From Sordaria brevicollis (Eukaryota; Ascomycota; Sordariomycetes; Sordariales; Sordariaceae), in contig JAUTDP010000008.1 of NCBI GenBank assembly GCA_033439795.1, positions 372,001-436,000 of the forward strand: a stretch of DNA of 64,000 bases. The letters run 5' to 3'. Below the pieces are notes generated by a model. It did no database searches. It was not told the DNA's origin and was given only the letters and a program-made list of their open reading frames with translations. Shown here one piece after another: positions 22,900 to 37,578 of this stretch; position 1 is the first letter of the stretch, and each line of letters begins with the position of its first letter. The position numbers were made by a program, and so were the translations under genes.

Positions 22900-25800
22900 C
22901 TATTCCAACGGCAATTCGATAATAATCGCTAAAATAATACTAACGGTAATATAAATCGCCCGTAATAATTCGACCGCCAAAAGCGTAAACTATTTAAATA
23001 ATAAGAACGAATTTACTACGTCGGCGAAAATAAGGAAAATAATAATACTATATTAATTACATTTATAGCCTCCGAATCCAGCGACGAAATCGCGTATATT
23101 ATATATAATATAACCTTAATATATTACAAATATTATAGTACCTTCTTCTTTAATATCGAAGCCTAAAAACACTTTCGCCAATATAAACCCAATAAAAAGG
23201 CCTAATAAGAAATAATAATTATCTAACCTTAGCGGGATATTTATATTTATTACGGATACCGTACTATATCGAAGAACGCTCTTTTTCGCTATAACAAGTA
23301 CTATAAAAATCTAAAAAACAAATACATCCACGGGGCGCTATTAAATATATCCTATTTAATTATAAAAAAAGATAATTTAGAATTAAAATTATATAATATA
23401 AAAGAAGCCGAATTAATAAACGAATAAAATATTAAAAATAGCCCCCTTTCAAACTATACCCATTTTCGCATTAAAATTAAAATAGACCCTTTAAAAATTA
23501 ATACCGAAATATATATCAATTTAAAAATTAATAAATTTATAATCGATAGGGAATTTCTTAATATATTTAATTATATAATTAAACGCAAATAACTACATTA
23601 CATTAAAAGTATCGGAAATTCTCAATTAATCGAAGAATAAATTATATTTCATTTATACTTAATTGGTACTAAAAATAATAAACCGATATTAATAAAAATA
23701 ATCAAATCCGTTTAAATTATTTCAAATTTATCCATTAAATTATTATTCGCCAACGATTTTATAAATACGAAGCAAAATTATATCAATTATTCTATTAAAA
23801 TAATAAGGTTTAAAACTATAAATCAATTTACCTTACCCTTCTCCGTTGATTATAAATATATTCCGTACGTACGAAAGGTTATTATTACGAAAAAGGTTAC
23901 TTTACTTCCTAATTAATAAATATATTTACTAATAAATTATAAACCGCTACCTAAAAGATAAAGCTTTATATTTAACGCTAAATACACCCTAGTAACCAAT
24001 ATAATCATCAACGTAAAAACCCCTATAATAATATTAATTAAAAATAATACGCAAAGTACTATTACTATTAATAAACGTTTTAATATTAATATAATTACCG
24101 AAAATAAAGAAAGTACGTTTTTCCGAACCTCCTAAAACGGAATATAAAGAACCGTAATAATTTATTAAACCTTAATTATTAAAGGCCCCTTCTTAAATTT
24201 AAAACGAAGAATTTACTTCGTAGTTTCTAATTTACTAATTATACCGCTCGGCGGAGAATTCGAACTTAACGCCCTCACCTAATCAATTATATAAGGTACC
24301 GACCCGACGTTTTTTATTAATATCTACTACGCCGAAACGATCGAATTATAAATTAATTTACAAAAGGAAATTGAAAAGGAATTAAAAAAATAAATAAAAG
24401 AAAACGAATTAAAAGAATAGGCCGAATCCGAAAATAAATTAAAAAAGAAGCCGCACATCCCTAAAAAATATTCAACCTTAAATATCTATATAAATAGTAA
24501 TATCCCCGACGTTATTTTAAAATAAGGAATCTATATATATAATAAATATTCGAAAGAAGAATTCAAAAAATTTATAAATTTCATCTATAAATATAAAGAA
24601 ATATAGGAGGAAGGCCGTATAATTAAAATTCCGGAGGAAGATATAATAAAAATCCCGTTAATCGAAGGATAATAAAACCAAAAAATTAATACCCGTATAT
24701 ATTTATTAAATAAAAAGGATTAAATAATCGTAAACGAAATATTTAATAAATTCTATACGTAAGGTAAAATAAAATAATATAAAAAAATTACCCCGTTCAC
24801 TCACCCAATTTTCGTAATATAAAGGATAATAAAAAATAAAGCTAAAAGTAAACCGGTCATCGATTTACGAACTTTAAACCGTATTACAATATTTAATAAT
24901 TACCCTCTCCCGCTCCAATTAAAAATTATCGCTCGCCTAAAGAGGAAAGGCTATATTATAATTATTAACGCTATATCCTTTTTCTACCAATTTAGAATAT
25001 AACCACCCTATTATAATAAATTAACGCTTATTAATTATAAAAACCTCGAAATATTAATAGTCGTATTAATAAAATTTCAAAATTCATTAATATATATATA
25101 ACGGTTTATAAACCGATTATTAATACTATATAAAAATTATTACTAAATATTTATTAATAATATCGTTATTACATCTAATACTTTAAAAAAATACTTAAAA
25201 TACCTAAGGGCTATTTTCAATCTATTTATAGAGAAGGGAATCTCTATTTCTCTTAAAAAATCTTATTTAAACTATCCGAACGTCGAATTATTAAACTTTA
25301 AAATAAACGCCCTAAATTTAATAATAACAATTAAACGCATTATGGCGCTAAAAAATTTAAAATTCCTAAATTAATTAAAGGCTCTAAAATACTATATCGG
25401 GAATTCCGGTTTTCTCCGCTACCTCGTCCCCTATTACGCCCAATTATTAAAACTATTATAAAAATAAAAAATAACCCTATTAATTAAGGGTAAAAAATTA
25501 AAAAAGGTAATTGTAAATAATATAAATAAATATAATTATTATTACGTATTTATAAAATTCGACCCCATTTCCGTAAAATTAAAATCCTTTAAAGTATTAT
25601 AAAAAGCGTTATACGGATCTAATAACGGAAAGAAACCTAATATCCTCTACTATTATAACCCTAATAAATAATTCTTTATTCAAATCGATAATTCGTTTAA
25701 AAAAAGCTTTAACGTTATAATATTCTATTTAAAAAATAAATATAAATAGTAACCGGGAACCTAAATATTAATTAATTAAATCCTCCCCGTAATATTTTTA

Positions 25801-27785
25801 AATAAATACTTTATTAAAACCGAAACGTATTATAGCCCTTTAAAATTAAAAATCGTATACTTCGTATAAATAATCCGACGCCTACGCACTACCATCTACT
25901 CTACTAATTAACCCGTTATCGTATTAATAGACTATTCGGCAATTAAGGGTATTATAAAATAAACTAACCTACGTACTATATTTATAAACCGCGGAAATCG
26001 GCATTTAATTAACGCTTCGATTTATTTAAATTAATATAATTTATAAATATTTTATATCCCCGGTAAATTCAATTTCGTATTAAATACTTTCAACTATTTA
26101 AAAGCTAAAAAAAAATAAAATCCCGATAGAAAACCCGCCTTAAATAATTTATAGAGAAATAACGAAGACTATAGCCCAGCCGAGTAAGTACTATTTATAA
26201 TAGAAATAAAAATAAATAATATATTCCGGGAAAAAATAATAAAGGAGTATAATAAGGATAAGAAATTCGTTAAAATCTTAATAAATTTAAAGGAGGCCAC
26301 CGAAAATAATAGAATACTTTCGCGCTCCGGGTACTTATTCATTATTAATAAAAGTACTTAATTAATTTACTATAATTAATTAAATAGATCGAAAATATTA
26401 TATATATTATTTAAATATATTAAAGAAATATTATAAATAATATATAACGATAAATACTATTTCGGAAAATAAAGAATAATATACAACCTTCGAAACCTAG
26501 CCATTCCCTACAAGACTAACCTAATTAAAAAATATTTTAAATATTACCCCAATTATTAATTAAACTAAATAAACCGAAACCCGCTAAATAAAAACTACTA
26601 AATTATTCGCCTAGAATATAACCTACCGATAAACGTTATAATTTTTAATTTTATTATAAATTTACCCAAAATATTAATAATTAATTCCCTATAAAAAATC
26701 GATAAATACGAAATATTTAATACCCTAATATCTATTACCGATTAATCTACTAAATAAATACTATTCATTCTAAAATATTCGACGTATACGGCTAAGGAAT
26801 AAAGTAAATTATTAATATAATAATTCTTATTAAACGATTAAGGTATACCTAAAAGTATTATTTCCGATCGTAATCGGAAATTTATTTTAAATTTATAAAC
26901 TAGAATTTAGAAGGTATAAGGTACGAAATTAATAATAACGACTATTTACCATCTATAAATAAACGGATTATTAAAGCGTAAAAATTAAACCGTCGAAATT
27001 ATTATCCGCTTTTACTATTTTATATACCCCGATTTAAATTAATATAATATACTCCCTTTACTATAATAAAATCTAAATAACGTACTAACCCAATTAATAA
27101 ATATATTACTATACGAATAATTATATAGATTTAAACTTCTAAGCCTATTAAATATACTATTCCCATCGAATTATAACCCAAAGGCGCCCGTAATTAAAGA
27201 ATACTTATAATAAAATACTATTTTAATTATAAATTTCGCCGCCGCTAACGCGAAAAGGAAGTATAATAACTATTATCGCGATATTTAATTTAAAAAGGGT
27301 AATAAAATATTTTTACAATTATATTACAACTATTATTACCCGGGAAATCTATTACGCAAACTATCCTAATAACGTTCAAAACTATATAAAATATTCAATA
27401 AAATAGGCAATTTAACATATCGTCTCGAACTTCCAAAAAATATAAAAATTTATCTTATTATTTTAATCGCGTATTTATCGTTAACTCCCAACAGCGATAA
27501 TATATTCGGAAAGAAACTACCGCTGCTAAACCTAATTAAAGACTTATAATTCGATAATGAATATAAAATAAAGGCTATTTTTAAATATAAAGAGGTAAAA
27601 GGAAAATTAAAATTCTTAATTAAATAGAAAGGATAAGGCTATTAATATAACTAATAAATAAAGGAAGACCAGTTAGGCAACGCTCGCAATTTAATAAAGG
27701 AGTACTAAAATCGCAATAAAGGACAACCTAATTTAAAACGCGGTAGAAATCGCTCTAAAGGATTAAAAAAAAAACGTTCATAATC
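22900..27785 (+). pseudogene. RIP-killed Gypsy A pol (RT, RNase H, integrase, chromodomain)
   Basis: One plus-strand frame family carries recognisable pol blocks separated by stops. The RT Asp-Asp pair near 25150 reads Asn-Asn, consistent with G-to-A mutation. The integrase core region has SDRNRKF followed by YHL and a GLLKRKNWTVE segment (family: Y-H-P-Q-T-D-G then E-R-x-N-Q-T-V-E). The final block from 27553 to about 27700 reads NEYKIKAIFKYKEVKGKLKF then L-I-K-stop-K-G, matching a chromodomain whose W codons became stops, and ends in a basic tail. No functional product is possible. Confidence 0.8.
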
Positions 27786-27840
27786 GCAAATAAGGAAAAC
27801 GACTAAAAATAGTATAGTTTTCTTTTAATAAACCGGGATT

Positions 27841-28140
27841 TAATATGGAACGTTTTATATATATATAATATAAAGTTATATATAATAATAAAAGTATATA
27901 TTAAATACTATAGCGGCCCGGCATACCGGGCCGGCAAGGCTATTGTAATTGCGACTACGGAAATGGGTCCAACGCGGTTTAGGAAGAGTAGGCCTTCCAC
28001 GAAAGGATATCCTTCCTTTCGTATACGGGCGCACACTCTTTCTAATTCTTCTTTCGACATTACGCTTTATACAGGAATAATATTACTTGCTTTTGCATCA
28101 ATTGTAGGGTTGTTCTTTAAGGCGAAAGCAGTCCATATCA
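27841..28140 (+). repeat. 3' LTR of Gypsy element A
   Basis: 300 bp matching 19457-19756. The hairpin is conserved at 27915-27932 with loop CATA. Here the inner (5') half is more mutated and the outer (3') half better preserved, ending CATATCA. CCTTT follows at 28141-28145. Confidence 0.9.
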
Positions 28141-28145
28141 CCTTT

Positions 28146-30575
28146 TTTCCTATTTATTTTCGCAAAGCTTTTAAATTCGTATAGACTATTAAAATTACCC
28201 TCAAAAATTCTAAAATTCCGTAATTTACCCCTACGGTAAATAATCGGGCCGTTACTTTCGTTAATATTACCCGTAAGGTTATAAAATCTACCCCCCTATC
28301 CTTTAATCCTACCTCCCGCGCTTCTTCCCGCCCCTATTCCCGCAATAAATTTATTACGGCCCCGCCTCCCCCCCCTTCCCCCGCCGTTCCCCAAAACGAC
28401 GGCTATATTTTTCTCTACTTTAATAAAAATTCTCCCTTTAACGATAATAATACCTTTACTATTCGCAAAAAAGTATAAAACCTTTTATACTTAAAATTTA
28501 CCAATATTACCGGTTATTAAAAGGTCTCTATTAGCTTCGCTCTTCGCCCCCGGAACGCCGAAATCTATTAAAAACTCCTCGATAAAATTAACGAAATCGG
28601 GTCCCGCTTTAAGTATTTTAAAATCGAAGACCCTAAAAAATAATATATTTATATAATTGAGAATATATTTATAATAATACGTATTAATATTGTCCTTATT
28701 AATATAATTACTTCGATTCGCGACGAAATTATTAATTAAACTTTTAAAACCCCCGTTTCCTTCCGCTATACCCGGGATTATATTTTTAATACTATTTACG
28801 CTTTTTAATTAATTTTTTTCAAAATGCTAATTTATAAGCCTTTTTATTTCTTCGATAAAAGTAATTTCGCCCGCCCTATTTATAAACGCTATTATATTTT
28901 TTAATATAATTTCTATTTTAATTAGTATAATAATTAACCCTACCCCTACTATTTATAATATTATTAATATAATTATATTAATTATAATAAATATTATAAA
29001 CCGATTTAATACGTTAATTATCGAAGCCCCTTCGATTCCTATTACTTCGATTATTTAATACGCCCTTAATATAAAAGTAAAACTATCGTCCGTCCTTTTT
29101 ACGCTAATTACCTTTTAATTTGCTAAAAGGGCTATAAACTCTTTTAAAAGGCTTATAAATAACCTACCCCTAAGGATAATTATAAAGAAAGCCCTTTTAA
29201 CTCTTCTAATTTCCCTAATTACGAATCTACCCCTTTTAACCTTAATAATTCCGAAACTTAATTTTCCGCCGACGATACCGTAATATTTATCGAAATTTAA
29301 TTTAATAAAGCCTCCTCTTCTAAATTTTCCCTCCACCGTTCTACCCGCTATAAAACGCCCTTATAAAAGGCCGTTGGTCTATAAATATAAATTAATACTC
29401 GCGCGATTTAAATACTTTAAAATTACGTATTTTCTAAATAAATATAACGCGTATAAGAAATATATACTTTATTACCTTCTAAATTATTAATAAGGTTAGA
29501 GTAAATATAATTTTAATTTAGGAATTTAAGGTATAAATATATAATAAAAAAATCGGGCTATTTAAGTATTACGCTTTTAACGTCTATACCCCTTATCGAA
29601 ATTAAATAAACGAAGCGGTTATATACCCTTATATAGCGATTTACGTCCGCTAAAAACTATTAACCGTATATTATATTATTAAAGAAATATAAAACTTCTT
29701 TTAAATTTAAATAGGAGGGATTACTATTATTAATATATATTAATAGTTTAATAATTATTCTACCTTCGAATAATTAATTAAATAGCGCCCCCCCCCCCCG
29801 AAAATAATTATCGCGGGAGATTTTAATGCTAAATATTATTTATAGTAATTTAGGGCGGAAATTTTAGAGGGTATAACGAAAATTATAACCTACGTCGAAG
29901 AATATAATTTAAATTTCTTAACCGAATTTAATATCCTAATTTATAATTTTAAGAATATAATTAACCTTACCTTTGCGAATATTTTATTCTATTCTTCCTA
30001 GGTTATTTGCAAATAGGATTACGGTTCGAATTATTAGGTTATCCTTACTAACGTCCCTATTAGCTGGGTAGAGCCCCTACGCCGTTATTTCATCCTTCGG
30101 GAAAACCCCGAGGTAATTAAATTCTTTAACGAGAATATCTCCTTCTTTATAAGCTTTATCCCTATATTCCTTATAAGCGAAATAACGGAATAAAAATTCG
30201 ACGATTTAGCCGAAGCCTTATATATAACCCTATAGGACGCTTTAAAGCTTATTAATAAGCTGGTTAAATTCGAAAAAAATATTAAATAATAAAATAAAAT
30301 TTACTTATATATTATATATTTTTTCCGTAATTATAAATATAATAACCCGTCCCCCCGCCTTTACTAAATTGAAAAATTACGCTAGGAATTTAAGAAGGTT
30401 ATTTAAAATATTAAAAAAAATTTTATTAATAATATTATTAAATCGGTTAAGGATAATAAAAATATTTTCTATATTATTATATAATATAAGCTTAAAAATT
30501 AATTAAAGATTTTACCCTTTATTATAAACGGAGAAACGTTCGTCGAATTAATTAAAAAAATTAAAGTATTCCGTA
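28146..30575 (+). pseudogene. LINE ORF1 remnant and endonuclease region
   Basis: Plus-strand coding debris. The first kilobase probably holds ORF1, where a Tyr-rich array near 28885-29010 could be RIP-converted CCHC knuckles. Then comes an AP-endonuclease-like domain with IIAGDFNAKY near 29812 and, near 30010, DYGSNY followed by a stop and VILTNVPI in place of the usual S-D-H-x-P-I end. It is cut at 30575 by Gypsy B within the frame that resumes at 37827. Confidence 0.6.
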
Positions 30576-30818
30576 TGTTACGAGCGACGTGGTCACGAGA
30601 GACAAGCTTAACACGTCAATTCCAAGTTTATAAAAGAATTACAAAATAAAGAAGAAAAGAAGAAACGGGTAAAGGGCGCGCTCCGCGCTAGGGTTTTATA
30701 CCTAGGCGGGAACGATACACTATTATATATACTAATACGGTCAACCTTTATTAAATAACCGCCCAAATGATAATCGGATTAAGTACTATTAAATACCCTA
30801 TCCGCTAACGCTGTAATA
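30576..30818 (-). repeat. LTR of Gypsy element B (left in window, 3' LTR of the element)
   Basis: 243 bp, equal in length to 37579-37821. The GC-rich core GGGCGCGCTCCGCGC survives in both LTRs because it lacks CpA/TpG. The outer part (30576-30640) keeps C/G, while the inner part is heavily T/A shifted. Confidence 0.9.
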
Positions 30819-31779
30819 TTACCCCCCTTTCTAAAAAAAATTCGCCCCGAGTCTTCGATTATTTATTATTATATACGAAGTAGGTCCTTTATTATTTCTT
30901 AACGCCTACTATCCTCTTTAATTTCTTTATATTTTTCCTCAAAGGGACGTTATTATTTAAATAATCCTTATTAAATTCCTCCGCTTCTATTTTCTATAAT
31001 TACTCTTTTAAATATAATAGTAAATTAAGGCGTTTTAAATATATTTCGTAATAAGCCTATAATAATTTAAACGAATTTTTAAAATTACCCGCGTCGTAGA
31101 ATTTCGGATTTAGGTCGTAACTTTTTTAATTTACCCGGTATTAAAATTTATTAAAATATATTCGGGAAGTTAGAATTTCTTCTACTTCCTATTTAATATC
31201 TTTACTAACGTACTCTCTTACTAATTCTTCTAATTTCTAATTAAATAAAAGGTTATCGGGGTATTTCCGTAATCGGTCCGTATAAAAAACGTCCGTCCCT
31301 TTCTATCGTTTAAAGACTTCTAATTTAAATGTATATTTATACTTTTCTTTAATCGTAAAATACTAATTAATTAAAGGAAAATCGAGTTTATAATTTAATT
31401 AGTCCGTTAATTTATTCCGTTTAATAATAAAAACTTTATCCCTTAATTTAAAATTTAAGACGCGCCGGTATTTATTAGCCTATTTAATTATTTATTCCTA
31501 GGCTTTAGTAATATATTCCTTCGCTTTCTCTACGAAGCTTCGGATCCGTTTTATTATCTCTTATATATCTTTATAGTTAAATTTCTTTTTAATTATTAAT
31601 TATATACCGTTAAAATTAATTTGTATTTCTTAATCCAAAATATTGGGTATAGGGAATCCCTTTAATATTTTATATAATTATATCCTACCCAAATTATCGT
31701 ATAGTATACCTATTTAAACGGTATTTATAATTAGAATTGCTTTTAATTAATTATCCTAAAAATAATTAACGAAAGGATA

Positions 31780-34700
31780 TAGGTATTAATCGAAGTATTT
31801 ATTTATAATTTTTATTTATCCCGCTATTTAATTATAGCTTAATAAAGTTAATTTTTATTTAATATTTAAAATCTTCGCTAATTCGTTTGTAAAGTTTAAA
31901 ATAAATTAAAGGCTTCTATCCGAAATAATTTCGCCTAATAAGTTGTAAACCCGGTATAAACTTTTATAATATATATAGGCTATATCCTTAATTATTATTA
32001 TTATAAAGTAGGGGATAGTCTATAATATTTTATTTAACCGGTTTACTATTACGAATATATTATTAAATCCCTATTTATTTTTAAATATTAATTTAAAATT
32101 TACGATTAAATTCTATTAAATACGCTAGGCCGCTAGGATAGGCTCTAGTTTACTGGGCGTTTTATTATAGGGAACCTTCGAAGTATAATATATTACGTAA
32201 TTAGTAATAAAACGGTCGATATTACCGGTTATTTTTAGTTATTAATATTATATAGAAATTAGGCATTTTATTTTATTCCGGCCTAGGTAAATAGTAATAA
32301 TCTTCGCGTATAATTCGTAAATAATTTAGGCCTTTAAGTTACTTAATAATATAATAAATTTATTAAAACGGATAAAAATCTTATTAATAATAAATCGATA
32401 CCTATTTTCCCCCTTCCTAATTATATTTTAATAGATTTCTAAATTCGGGTACGTTTTATTTTTAAATATAAGGCGATTTATTAAAAAGTACCCTTTTAAA
32501 CGTTCTTCCTAATTCCCTTTTATAACTTTTAAATTAATTTTTATAATTATTCTTAAAAATATAATTAACGCGGGAATAATATTAATATTATTAATTATAT
32601 TATTAGATTATATTATATTACCGTCTTTTAGGTTTTTAAAAATCTATAAAATTTATTAAGCTTCCTATTTAGCCTTTTAATTCTTTAAATCCTCTACCTT
32701 CCTTAATAAGGTATTAGCTATTCCGTTATCTTTTTTTAGCCGATACGAAATAATGAAATAATATTAGGATAAAAATTCTACCTATCCCGCTTACTGTAAA
32801 TTTAAGAGCCATTTAGTATTAAATTATTTTAATACTTTATTATCTATAAGGATTAGGAAGGGTTTTTATAATTTAATAAATTCTACCCTCTAATATTATA
32901 AAGCCTTAACGATAGTTATTAATTCTTTATTGTAAATAGAATAATTATATTTAGCGCTATATATAATTTTAAAGTAGAAAGCGATAGGACGCTATTTATT
33001 ATTAATTAATTAGGATAGTACCCCTATTATTATACCGTCGGAAGTATCCGTTTTTATTCGTATTAATCGTTCGTATTTAAAATAGGCCAAGATGGGTATA
33101 AATAATAATTTTCTTTTAAATTCGTCGAAAGCGGTTTAATAATCCTTATTTTAATCGAATATTTCCCTTTTTTTTATTAAGGCCGTTAATAATTTAGTAA
33201 TCCGGTTATAATCCTTTACGAACCGTCGGTAAAAGTTATAAAATCTTAAGAAAAATTATACTCTTCGTATATTTATTAAAATCTATTAATCTTTTACGAC
33301 CGCGATTTTCTATAAGTCGATAAATATTCTATTTATTTTAATAATAAAGCCTAAGAATTTAATTTTTTTAATATAGAATTCGCATTTATTTAAATTTATT
33401 TATAATCTAGCCGCTTCTAATTTTACTAATACCTTTTTAATATAAATTTTATATTCTTCTAAATTATTCGAAAAAATTAAAATATTATCGATATATACGC
33501 TATAGAAATCGTTGAAATAGTTTATTAACGTTTTATTAATATAATACTAAAAAGTTAATAAATTATTAATTAACCCGAAGGGTAAGATTTTATATTTATA
33601 AGCGCCGTATTTCGTCCGGAATATTGTAAACTCTTTATTATTAGGGTATATATATATTCGGTAAAAAGTTTATCGAATATTAATTTTCGAAAAGATTTTA
33701 CTTTAATTAATACGGGCAATAATTTTATCGATAAAAAGTAATAAGTATTTATCCTTCTAAGTAATAGCGTTAAATTTTTAATAATTAATATAAAATTTTA
33801 ATCTTTTATTAACCTTAAGGGCGAAGAAAATAGGCGCAGCCTATAGTATAAAATTACTTTTAATAAAACCCTTAATTAAAGTTTTATTTACGTATTTTCG
33901 ATAAATTTCCAATTCGTTAATTAATATTTTATATAATAAATTATAACCCAAATCTTTAAATTTCATGCCGTTTATTAATTTAATTTTATAATCGCTAGTT
34001 TAATAATTCGGTGGGGTATCCAATTCCTTCTTATTAAATACGTTAAAAAATTAATATACGTATTCGGGGACTTCTTTCTTAATTTTTTTTTAAAATTTCT
34101 CTTTATCCTCTATTAAAGCCCGTTTTTTTCGATCGTTAATAAATTGGTTAAATTTATAAAAATTAATTACTTTTATATATTTTCGTTTAGCGAATATAAG
34201 GAAAGTATCGGTACCGACGATTATAAAATTATTATAATATTTATATTATTTTACGCTATTATATTTTAATCGGTATTAACCTTGCGAATCTTTATTTTAA
34301 TAAGGATCGTTCTTTTATTCGGTTTCGAATATTTTAATATATTCCCGTTATATAAATATTACGTCTTCTTTTTTTCGTAATGCGTATTAATTTAATAATT
34401 ACCGCTTTATTTTTATTAAATCTTCGTTTTTTTTACGTCGGGTAGGGCGTTCCTTTAATTCTTCGAATAATTTAATCGGCCGGCCGGGTTTCGTAGACGG
34501 TAAAAGTTTAATATTTTTAACGGTCGTTTCGAATTTATAAATACGCTTATTGAGGGCGGATAGTACTATAATAGTTTTATTGAAAATAAATTTGGCGTTA
34601 GCGATATCGATTAAAATTTTATATTTCTTTAATTAATATTTTCTTAAAATAATATTATAGCTAGAGTTAATAACGATTATTATTTCTTTATTGAATTTTT

Positions 34701-35250
34701 ACTTTTAAATTTCGATAATACCCTTTAAATATTAATCGATTGTTTTACTATATTATTTAGTATATCCGCTTACGGTATAGGGTTAGAAATTGTATAATTC
34801 TTTTATTCCTTATTTTATTATATTATTTGTAAAATCCTTATTTATAAAAATATTACCGTTTATTCCCGAATTAATAAACGTATTATTCGTAAATAAAATT
34901 CTTCTATTATTACTTATTATAATATAAAATGTAATTAAAGTTAGCTTATTTAAATAGTTTTTTAAAAATCCTTTATCTATTTTTATTTTTTCTAATAGTA
35001 TTTCTTTTAAGTTCTTTCTAAAATAAATATTTATTAATTCAATCCTTAAGAAGGAGTTTAATATTCTTAGGGTAGTTAATTTTCCGTTTTATCGGCCGGT
35101 TTATTATCCTCTTTATTTTTATAATTATAATAGTCGACGAGTTCGTTAATATAGTTAGGATTGCCGTTGCGGCGGTTAGGGTAATTACGGAAACGATATC
35201 TAATTTCCTTATATACGAAATACTTATTCTCTTCGAATAATTTATAAACT
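31780..35250 (-). pseudogene. RIP-killed Gypsy B gag zinc knuckle to integrase
   Basis: The minus strand carries, from high to low coordinate, a zinc-knuckle remnant, protease-region debris, RT, RNase H and integrase. The knuckle reads Y-F-V-Y-K-E-I-R-Y-R-F-R-N-Y-P. The canonical C-x2-C-x4-H-x4-C has all four ligands replaced by Tyr, each explained by G-to-A or C-to-T transitions. RT keeps the Y-I-D-D box as Y-I-D-N. Confidence 0.75.
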
Positions 35251-37578
35251 TCCTTACGGTTTATATCGAATACGTGTTGGAAATTATTTCGGTTATTATT
35301 ATTAGTATTAGTATTATTATTAATAATATTATTAAAATTCTTATTAAAATTATTAAAACCTTTAACTTTATTAAACGAATTCGTAATAAAAGAGGAAGAA
35401 ATATTTTTATCCTTATTTTTATTATTTTTTTTAATTTTATTATTCTAGAAAATACGTTAATTAATTTTAACCGCTTTTTTGGCTATTAAAATGTATTAAT
35501 TAAATGTAATATCCTTTTATTTATATCCTTAAAGGAGGGCGTTCTAAATATTATTGGGAAATTTCTAATTAAATTCCTATTTCTATAAATTAGGAGGGCG
35601 GCCGTATTCCCCGATTAAATGTACGAATTTATTATGGAATTCTTAAAAGTTTCCGTTTATTTCGAATTTTAAATTATTAAATTTGTAAATAATTTTTTCC
35701 TTTTAATTGTAATTATAATATTCGGTGTGTAAATAAGTAAATAATTCGTCGGAAATTTTAATATTATAGGGTTTATTGGCGAAATAAAGTTTAAAATCCT
35801 AAGCGGCCTTACCGACGGTACGGTTTTCGATATATATTTTTTTAATTTTATTATTAAAGAAATAATTAACGTTGAATTTAAATTTATTAAGGATATAGTA
35901 ATATTAAACGTCGAAGGTAATAATATTTTTATTTTTTTCGTTATAAAAATAGGGCGGGTCCTTTTCTTTAATTAATAAACGTCTACGGTTAGCGGTAAAG
36001 AAGTCGGTAATAAGCGTTTCCTTACAACGTCCTTTATTATTATTATCCTCGTCGCAGTCGGTATAATTGTAATATTTAAAGTTTTCGGGGGTTAAGAAAG
36101 CGACCTTTTTCTTTTAAAGACTAATATTCTTTTTATAGAAATTGATATTTTCTTTAATTAAGGCGGCAATTACGGTATATAAGTCGGTAACGTCCCTATT
36201 TCGAATAGTAACGGCTCCTTTTAATTCTTCCGCTTATACTTTTATAATTATTAAATTATCGTTAATTTTAGCGAATTTTTTATCCTTTTTAATTAAATCC
36301 TAATAAGTTTCGTTTTATTTAGTAAAGAAACGAAAGTAGGAAGAATAATTTTTAATAGAAGAATTATTTTTTTATTCGTATAAAGTGCCTTAAGCGTTAA
36401 TACCTTCGTAATTTGCGCGACCGTTATTAAATAGAATATTATTTTCGTTGCCGGATAAATTATTATAATAATTTTTATTAAATAGGGTATTATTTTAATT
36501 ATTATTGGACGGGGTTTTATTTTATTTAACGAAGGCTAAACGTAATTTAATAATTTTATTATAGAATTTAATATTCTTTTCGCGTAGTACGGAGTTCTCG
36601 TAGCATAAATAAATAGTATTTTCGAAATCCTCTTTATTATTAGAATTAGGATCTTTTTTACAATAATTTTTTAATTATTTGGATAGGAAATTATTCTCTC
36701 TAATTTTTTTCTTAAATTCTTTACGGAGGCTATTATTCTCGATTTCGGCACTTTTTTAATATTTAAATAAATTGGCGGCGTAATTATATAAAATCCTTAA
36801 ATTAATATTTAAATTAATAGCGATAATTTAATACCCGCGTTATTAAGATAAAATAGCTTCGGTTAAAATAGTACGGATTTTAATTTTTTAAAATAAAGTT
36901 TATATACCCTTTTCGTTTTAAATAATATAGAATTATTCAAAATTTATTAATATTGCATTATTTTCGGCTTCGTTCTAATATTCTAAACCGGTAATTATTA
37001 AAGGTTTAAAAACGAAGGATAAATATCCGTTATTCTATTAAGTATAATACTTAATAATTACGTTTATTTTTATATATAAGAAATTAATTAAATTATCCGT
37101 ATTAAATATATAATAAATATTAAAAATTTAATTAGTAATTTTTTAATTAAAAAACGTATAGGTTTCGTTAATATTTTCCGGTATATTATAAGCTTTTAAA
37201 TTGGATTTATTAAGGCTACGAAATTAAGCGTCCTATTTCTCTTTAAAGGAGGCGCTAATCGTAATAATATTAAGCGAACGACGTTTAAAGGCGTTATTTT
37301 ATTAAATAATAATATTAGGAATAATAGGTACTTTAACGATATCGAATTTAATTTATTCGAAGGCGAATTTATCGGACAAATTCTTCTTTTAAGCTTCGTT
37401 AATTTAAACGCTTTCGGTAATAATTATTTTAAATTAGGTAAATTTAACCGTAGTTTTTTTATTAGGGGTATACGCTATTATAATTAATTATAATAATATA
37501 TTATAACGATTTCTTCAATTAGTAAATAAATTAGAATATTTAAATACCTCCCTAATATATTAAAATTGATTTTATAAT

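Larger units (their letters stand above)
19457..28140 (+). mobile_element. Ty3/Gypsy chromovirus, element A (8.7 kb), nested in the LINE
   Basis: Two direct 300-bp LTRs without indels (19457-19756, 27841-28140) begin TG/TA and end TA/CA. The 5-bp target duplication CCTTT is at 19452-19456 and 28141-28145. The interior encodes a plus-strand Gypsy polyprotein full of RIP stops. Landmarks: a Tyr-converted zinc finger near 23117-23190; RT with KPVIDLRTLNRI at about 24850 and the catalytic box reading FINN near 25150; RNase H with FIQIDNS near 25680; integrase with ISDRNRKF near 26850; and a C-terminal chromodomain. The order RT-RNase H-integrase-chromodomain is the chromovirus arrangement. Confidence 0.9.

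Noticed and set aside
35274..35489. 71-codon Ile/Asn-rich plus-strand open frame in Gypsy B
   Set aside because: It is on the opposite strand to the element's coding direction and is a product of AT-rich sequence.
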